From Prochlorococcus sp. AG-686-J21 (lineage in GTDB: Bacteria > Cyanobacteriota > Cyanobacteriia > PCC-6307 > Cyanobiaceae), in the NCBI GenBank assembly GCA_003210285.1, contig QCVS01000006.1, positions 26,303 to 90,302 on the forward strand: a stretch of DNA of 64,000 nt, written 5' to 3'. The first letter of the stretch is position 1; each line of letters opens with the position of its first letter. The position numbers and the translations under genes were made by a program. Below, piece by piece: positions 60,215-64,000 of this stretch. Under the pieces are notes generated by a model, which was not told where the DNA came from, did no database searches, and saw nothing but the letters and a program-made list of their open reading frames with translations.

Positions 60215-63184
60215 ATGGAATCTATGAAACAGTTTAAAAATAATAATGTTGATCTTATAAGCAATAATGATCCGTTAGATAAAAATCGTGCATTGATAGA
60301 AGATTTATGGGAATCTGTATTGAGGGAAGAATGTCCAGATGATCAAGCAAATCGTTTAATTCAGCTGAAGGAATTAAGTTATTCAAATCAAGTTGAGGAA
60401 GATAGTTCAAAAACTTTTAAAAATGAAATGGTTGATATTGTTAATTCTATGGATTTAGCGGAATCAATTTCTGCAGCTAGAGCTTTTTCACTATATTTCC
60501 AGCTAGTTAATATTTTGGAACAAAGAGTTGAGGAAGATAGATATATTCAGAGCTTTACTAATCAGAATGTTCAAAAATCACAAGATAATCTGGATCCATT
60601 TGCTCCTGCTTTGGCAAGGCAAAATGCTCCCGTAACTTTTAAAGAATTATTCTTTAGGCTTAGAAGATTAAATGTTCCTCCAGGAAAATTAGAGGAATTA
60701 TTACAAGAAATGGATATCCGCTTAGTTTTTACTGCACATCCGACAGAGATAGTAAGACATACAATTAGGCATAAGCAAACTAGAGTAGCTAATCTGTTGC
60801 AAAAAATACAGGTTGAAAAATTTTTAACAGTTGAAGATATTAAATCTCTCAAAATACAATTAAAAGAAGAGATCAGACTTTGGTGGAGAACAGATGAGTT
60901 GCATCAATTCAAACCGTCAGTAATAGATGAAGTTGATTACGCCTTGCATTATTTTCAACAAGTGCTCTTTGATGCGATGCCTCAGTTAAGAGGGAGAATT
61001 TCTTCAGCCCTAACTGAAAATTATCCAGACGTTCAGATGCCAACTGAATCTTTTTGTACATTTGGATCTTGGGTAGGCTCTGATAGAGATGGGAATCCAT
61101 CAGTTACTCCTGAGATTACTTGGAGGACTGCCTGTTATCAAAGACAATTAATGTTAGAAAGATATATCAAAGCGACCTCTAATCTTAGAGATCAATTAAG
61201 CGTTTCAATGCAATGGAGCCAAGTAAGCTCATCTCTTTTGGAGTCACTAGAAACAGATAGGGTTAAGTTTCCTGAAATTTATGAAGCGAGGGCAACAAGA
61301 TATAGATCTGAGCCTTATAGATTGAAGTTAAGTTATATTTTAGAAAAATTAAGATTGACCCATGAACGGAATAATTTACTAGCTGAAGGCGGTTGGAAAT
61401 TATCTTTAGAAAGGGACTCAGATAACAAAAATTCAGAGCTAGTTGAAAAATTACATTACACCTCTGTTGATGATTTTACTTATGATCTCGAATTAATAAA
61501 AAATAGTCTTAATAGTACCGATTTAACTTGTGAAGCAGTAAATAAATTATTAACTCAGGTACATATTTTCGGCTTTTCTTTAGCAAGTTTGGATATACGT
61601 CAGGAGAGTACAAGACATAGCGATGCAATACAAGAATTAACGAATTACCTTGAGTTTCCTAAACAATATGATCAAATGTCTGAAACAGAGAGAATGAAAT
61701 GGCTTATTGAGGAATTAAATACAAAAAGGCCTTTAATTCCACCTGAAGTTAAATGGAATAAAAGTACTGAAGAAACGTTCTCAGTGTTTAAAATGGTTAA
61801 AAGATTGCAAGAAGAATTTGGAAGTCGTATTTGTCATTCATATGTGATTTCAATGAGTCACAGTGCATCTGATTTACTTGAAGTCCTTCTTCTGGCAAAA
61901 GAGATGGGACTTATTGATCAAGGTTCTCAGAAGTCGACATTGGTGGTCGTCCCTCTTTTTGAAACTGTTGAAGATCTGCAAAGAGCTCCCGAAGTAATGG
62001 AGCAATTATTTCAATTAGATTTTTATAAATCATTATTACCAAAAGTTGGAGAAAGTTTTAAACCTCTCCAAGAGTTAATGCTAGGTTATTCAGATAGCAA
62101 TAAAGATTCAGGATTCTTATCTAGTAACTGGGAAATTCATAGAGCTCAAATTTCTCTTCAAAATCTTTCAAGCAAAAATAATATACTTTTAAGGCTTTTT
62201 CACGGTAGAGGAGGTTCCGTAGGGAGAGGAGGAGGCCCTGCTTATCAAGCGATATTGGCTCAACCAAGTGGGACACTCAAAGGCAGAATAAAAATTACAG
62301 AACAAGGAGAGGTTTTAGCTTCTAAATATAGTCTTCCTGAGTTGGCTTTATATAATTTGGAGACTGTCACAACAGCAGTTATTCAGAATAGTTTGGTTAA
62401 TAATAGACTTGATGCAACCCCAGAATGGAATGAATTGATGACTAGACTGGCAGAAACATCTAGAATTCAATATAGAAAATTAGTACATGAGAATCCAAAT
62501 CTACTAACTTTTTTTCAAGAGGTCACTCCAATCGAGGAAATTAGTAAACTGCAAATATCCAGTAGACCTGCAAGAAGAAAAAAAGGAGCAAATGATTTAT
62601 CAAGTTTAAGAGCAATCCCCTGGGTTTTTGGATGGACACAGAGTAGATTCCTTTTACCAAGCTGGTTTGGAGTGGGTACGGCTTTATCCGTGGAATTAAA
62701 ATCCGATCCCGAACAAATTGAATTACTAAGAGTACTTCATCAAAGATGGCCTTTTTTCAGAATGCTTATATCTAAGGTAGAAATGACATTATCTAAAGTT
62801 GATTTAGAAGTAGCGAAATATTACGTTGATATACTTGGCAGTAAAAAAAATTCAAAGTCGTTTGAGGAGATTTTTGATGTTATCTCTAAAGAATATAGTC
62901 TTACTAAATCCTTAATCCTTGAAATAACTGCTAAAAATAAGCTTCTAGAATCTGATAGAGACTTAAGATCATCTGTTAACTTAAGAAATAAAACTATAAT
63001 TCCTTTAGGATTTTTACAAGTTTCACTTTTAAGAAGACTTCGAGATCAAACCAGACAACCTCCAATTAGTGAGTTTCTGGAGGATAGAATTGAGTCTAAA
63101 AGAGCTTATAGTCGCAGTGAGTTGTTAAGAGGAGCACTTTTAACAATTAATGGAATTGCTGCAGGGATGAGAAATACAGGATAA
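60215..63184 (+). CDS. ppc: Phosphoenolpyruvate carboxylase
   Basis: Fixes bicarbonate on PEP to oxaloacetate, the anaplerotic entry to the TCA reactions. The 989 aa enzyme has [17 protein letters not shown] with the catalytic His, [60 protein letters not shown] and the C-terminal [14 protein letters not shown]. The N-terminus is extended relative to E. coli, as in cyanobacteria. An in-frame ATG three codons later is an alternative start. Confidence 0.98.
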   Translation: MESMKQFKNNNVDLISNNDPLDKNRALIEDLWESVLREECPDDQANRLIQLKELSYSNQVEEDSSKTFKNEMVDIVNSMDLAESISAARAFSLYFQLVNILEQRVEEDRYIQSFTNQNVQKSQDNLDPFAPALARQNAPVTFKELFFRLRRLNVPPGKLEELLQEMDIRLVFTAHPTEIVRHTIRHKQTRVANLLQKIQVEKFLTVEDIKSLKIQLKEEIRLWWRTDELHQFKPSVIDEVDYALHYFQQVLFDAMPQLRGRISSALTENYPDVQMPTESFCTFGSWVGSDRDGNPSVTPEITWRTACYQRQLMLERYIKATSNLRDQLSVSMQWSQVSSSLLESLETDRVKFPEIYEARATRYRSEPYRLKLSYILEKLRLTHERNNLLAEGGWKLSLERDSDNKNSELVEKLHYTSVDDFTYDLELIKNSLNSTDLTCEAVNKLLTQVHIFGFSLASLDIRQESTRHSDAIQELTNYLEFPKQYDQMSETERMKWLIEELNTKRPLIPPEVKWNKSTEETFSVFKMVKRLQEEFGSRICHSYVISMSHSASDLLEVLLLAKEMGLIDQGSQKSTLVVVPLFETVEDLQRAPEVMEQLFQLDFYKSLLPKVGESFKPLQELMLGYSDSNKDSGFLSSNWEIHRAQISLQNLSSKNNILLRLFHGRGGSVGRGGGPAYQAILAQPSGTLKGRIKITEQGEVLASKYSLPELALYNLETVTTAVIQNSLVNNRLDATPEWNELMTRLAETSRIQYRKLVHENPNLLTFFQEVTPIEEISKLQISSRPARRKKGANDLSSLRAIPWVFGWTQSRFLLPSWFGVGTALSVELKSDPEQIELLRVLHQRWPFFRMLISKVEMTLSKVDLEVAKYYVDILGSKKNSKSFEEIFDVISKEYSLTKSLILEITAKNKLLESDRDLRSSVNLRNKTIIPLGFLQVSLLRRLRDQTRQPPISEFLEDRIESKRAYSRSELLRGALLTINGIAAGMRNTG

Positions 63185-63187
63185 TCA

Positions 63188-63634
63188 TTGCAATATTTTT
63201 CCACAAAAAAACTAATACTTCCAGAGGGTTATTTTATTAATTCTTCTCAAATTCCAACTGCTAAGAATTTAAATAGACTTTTAGTAAATAGTGGTTGTGA
63301 GTCATTCCCTACACAAAAGATATCTCTTGCTATGAAGAATAGTAATTTTTTCTTCACGATTCAAAACGAATTTAAAAATAAGCTCTATGGTTTTGTAAGG
63401 GTCACATCAGATAGAGGTCTAAACGCTAACTTATGGAATCTAAGCGCTGAACAAGGCAATAATCAAAATCTTTTTTACTCAATATTACTTAAAGTGACTC
63501 TTGAAAAAATAAATAGGGAAATGCCAGGATGTAGTATTTCTGTGCAAGCTCCAGTATCTTCATTTAAAAGTTTAGAAGAAAGTGGATTTATACTAGATCC
63601 AAATGGTATTAGAGTAATGAGCTTCAAACTTTAA
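63188..63634 (+). CDS. GNAT-like acetyltransferase domain protein, uncertain
   Basis: A 148 aa protein with KLYGFVRVTSDRGLNANLWNLSAE, a segment LFYSILLKVTLEKINREMPGCSISVQ and a final SLEESGFILDPNGIRVMSFKL. The last two resemble the acetyl-CoA-binding and C-terminal strands of a small GNAT fold, yet the R/QxxGxG/A loop is not seen. Start is TTG at 63188, 3 bp after ppc. Likely co-transcribed with ppc. Function unknown. Confidence 0.6.
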   Translation: MQYFSTKKLILPEGYFINSSQIPTAKNLNRLLVNSGCESFPTQKISLAMKNSNFFFTIQNEFKNKLYGFVRVTSDRGLNANLWNLSAEQGNNQNLFYSILLKVTLEKINREMPGCSISVQAPVSSFKSLEESGFILDPNGIRVMSFKL

Positions 63635-63643
63635 ATTTTTTTA

Positions 63644-63717
63644 CGAGCATGGAGGGAGTCGAACCCCCGACTCTCAGAACCGGAATCTGATGCTCTATCC
63701 AACTGAGCTACATGCTC
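63644..63717 (-). tRNA. tRNA-Arg(CCG)
   Basis: On the minus strand: acceptor GAGCATG/CATGCTC, D arm GCTC/GAGC, anticodon stem TCAGA/TCTGA with loop TTCCGGT (anticodon CCG), T arm with GGGGGTTCGACTCCC. Reads CGG, a codon that should be rare in so AT-rich a genome. Discriminator G, no encoded CCA. Confidence 0.95.
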
Positions 63718-63793
63718 TTAATTTTTCAATTTCTTTAAAGAAATTCTAAATATTTTAAATTTAGCTAATTTAACTAAGGAATGCATTAAAAAA

Positions 63794-64000
63794 ATTTTTT
63801 TAAATAACTTAAAAATTAATAATTTTCGGAACCATAAAGGTTTTGAGATCGACCTTAATGAGCAAAGAGCTATTGTTCTCGGTTGTAATGGTATTGGTAA
63901 GTCAAATTTACTTGAATCAGTCGAAGTTCTTAGTCAATTAAAATCTAGTAGAGCATTAAGTGATAAAGATTTAATAAAAAACGATTGCGAAATGGCTGCT
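63794..64000 (+). CDS. recF: DNA replication/repair protein RecF, N-terminal part (runs off the window)
   Basis: The translation from 63794 reads FLNNLKINNFRNHKG after the first residue. GCNGIGKSNLLESVEVLS follows, the Walker A of the RecF SMC-like ATPase; RecF loads RecA at single-stranded gaps. The frame is open back to 63722 but contains no ATG, GTG or TTG. The only sensible start is ATT, at 63794 (matching the usual M-F/Y-L start of RecF) or 63785; AAGGAA lies at 63776-63781. The family call is firm, the start is not. The 3' end is outside. Confidence 0.85.
   Translation, partial: MFLNNLKINNFRNHKGFEIDLNEQRAIVLGCNGIGKSNLLESVEVLSQLKSSRALSDKDLIKNDCEMAA

Overview
The window is a gene-dense, strongly AT-rich chromosome segment from a cyanobacterium, most likely a Prochlorococcus of the high-light-adapted type. 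Reasons seen in the sequence: photosystem I genes psaC and psaD, the NDH-1 subunit ndhS, an RpaB-type response regulator, the bilin operon ho1-pebA-pebB, a fused panC-cmk gene, a cyanobacterial-type gshA, very short spacers with many 1-43 bp overlaps, and pervasive A/T codon choice. The strain assignment is inference; no database was searched. There is no rRNA, IS element, prophage or CRISPR array.

Layout. 0-6.2 kb: infC and miaA (minus), then gyrB with a small exported protein, two CrcB fluoride-channel genes and mgtE. 6.2-12.2 kb: a group 2 sigma factor, an alpha/beta hydrolase, a PfkB sugar kinase, tsaE, ahcY, a DedA protein and ssb. 12.3-15.6 kb: mreBCD and the response regulator. 15.6-22.9 kb: lysS, smpB, ruvB, a TPR lipoprotein-like gene, an M20 amidohydrolase, and thiC behind a TPP riboswitch. 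22.9-30.3 kb: tktA, fabF, acpP, psaC, glmS, rimM, ndhS and rnc. 30.3-31.7 kb: RNase P RNA, tRNA-Arg(CCT), a small unknown gene and a start-less or frameshifted reading frame. 31.7-40.3 kb: glgP, a CPA2 antiporter, a second alpha/beta hydrolase, an aldose-epimerase-like gene, a four-carbon acid sugar kinase and icd. 40.5-47.3 kb: an unknown gene, ho1-pebA-pebB, a low-molecular-weight phosphatase, panC-cmk, purM and two unknown genes. 47.3-49.0 kb: the only accessory-looking stretch, with small ORFs, two probable sRNAs and repeats beside tRNA-Cys(GCA). 49.0-64.0 kb: an LpxB-related gene, an RNase D, a CCB2/CCB4-like gene, hemF, mrp, rodA, a sensor kinase with a degraded ATP-binding domain, psaD, trpE, gshA, ppc, a GNAT-like gene, tRNA-Arg(CCG) and the start of recF.

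How it fits together: most genes are single-copy housekeeping functions. The parts that deserve attention are at 47.3-49.0 kb. Two minus-strand sRNA candidates lie about 100 nt apart. One has the GGAAACA-repeat loop I associate with the Yfr2 family. The other shows a CUCCUCACAC core in a hairpin loop, like the conserved element of Yfr1. Their sequences are complementary over about 11 bp with one bulge. Five proteins of 34 to 64 aa surround them, one of which ends inside a terminator hairpin. Two coding regions lack any ATG/GTG/TTG start: the reading frame at 31.4 kb, and recF at 63.8 kb.
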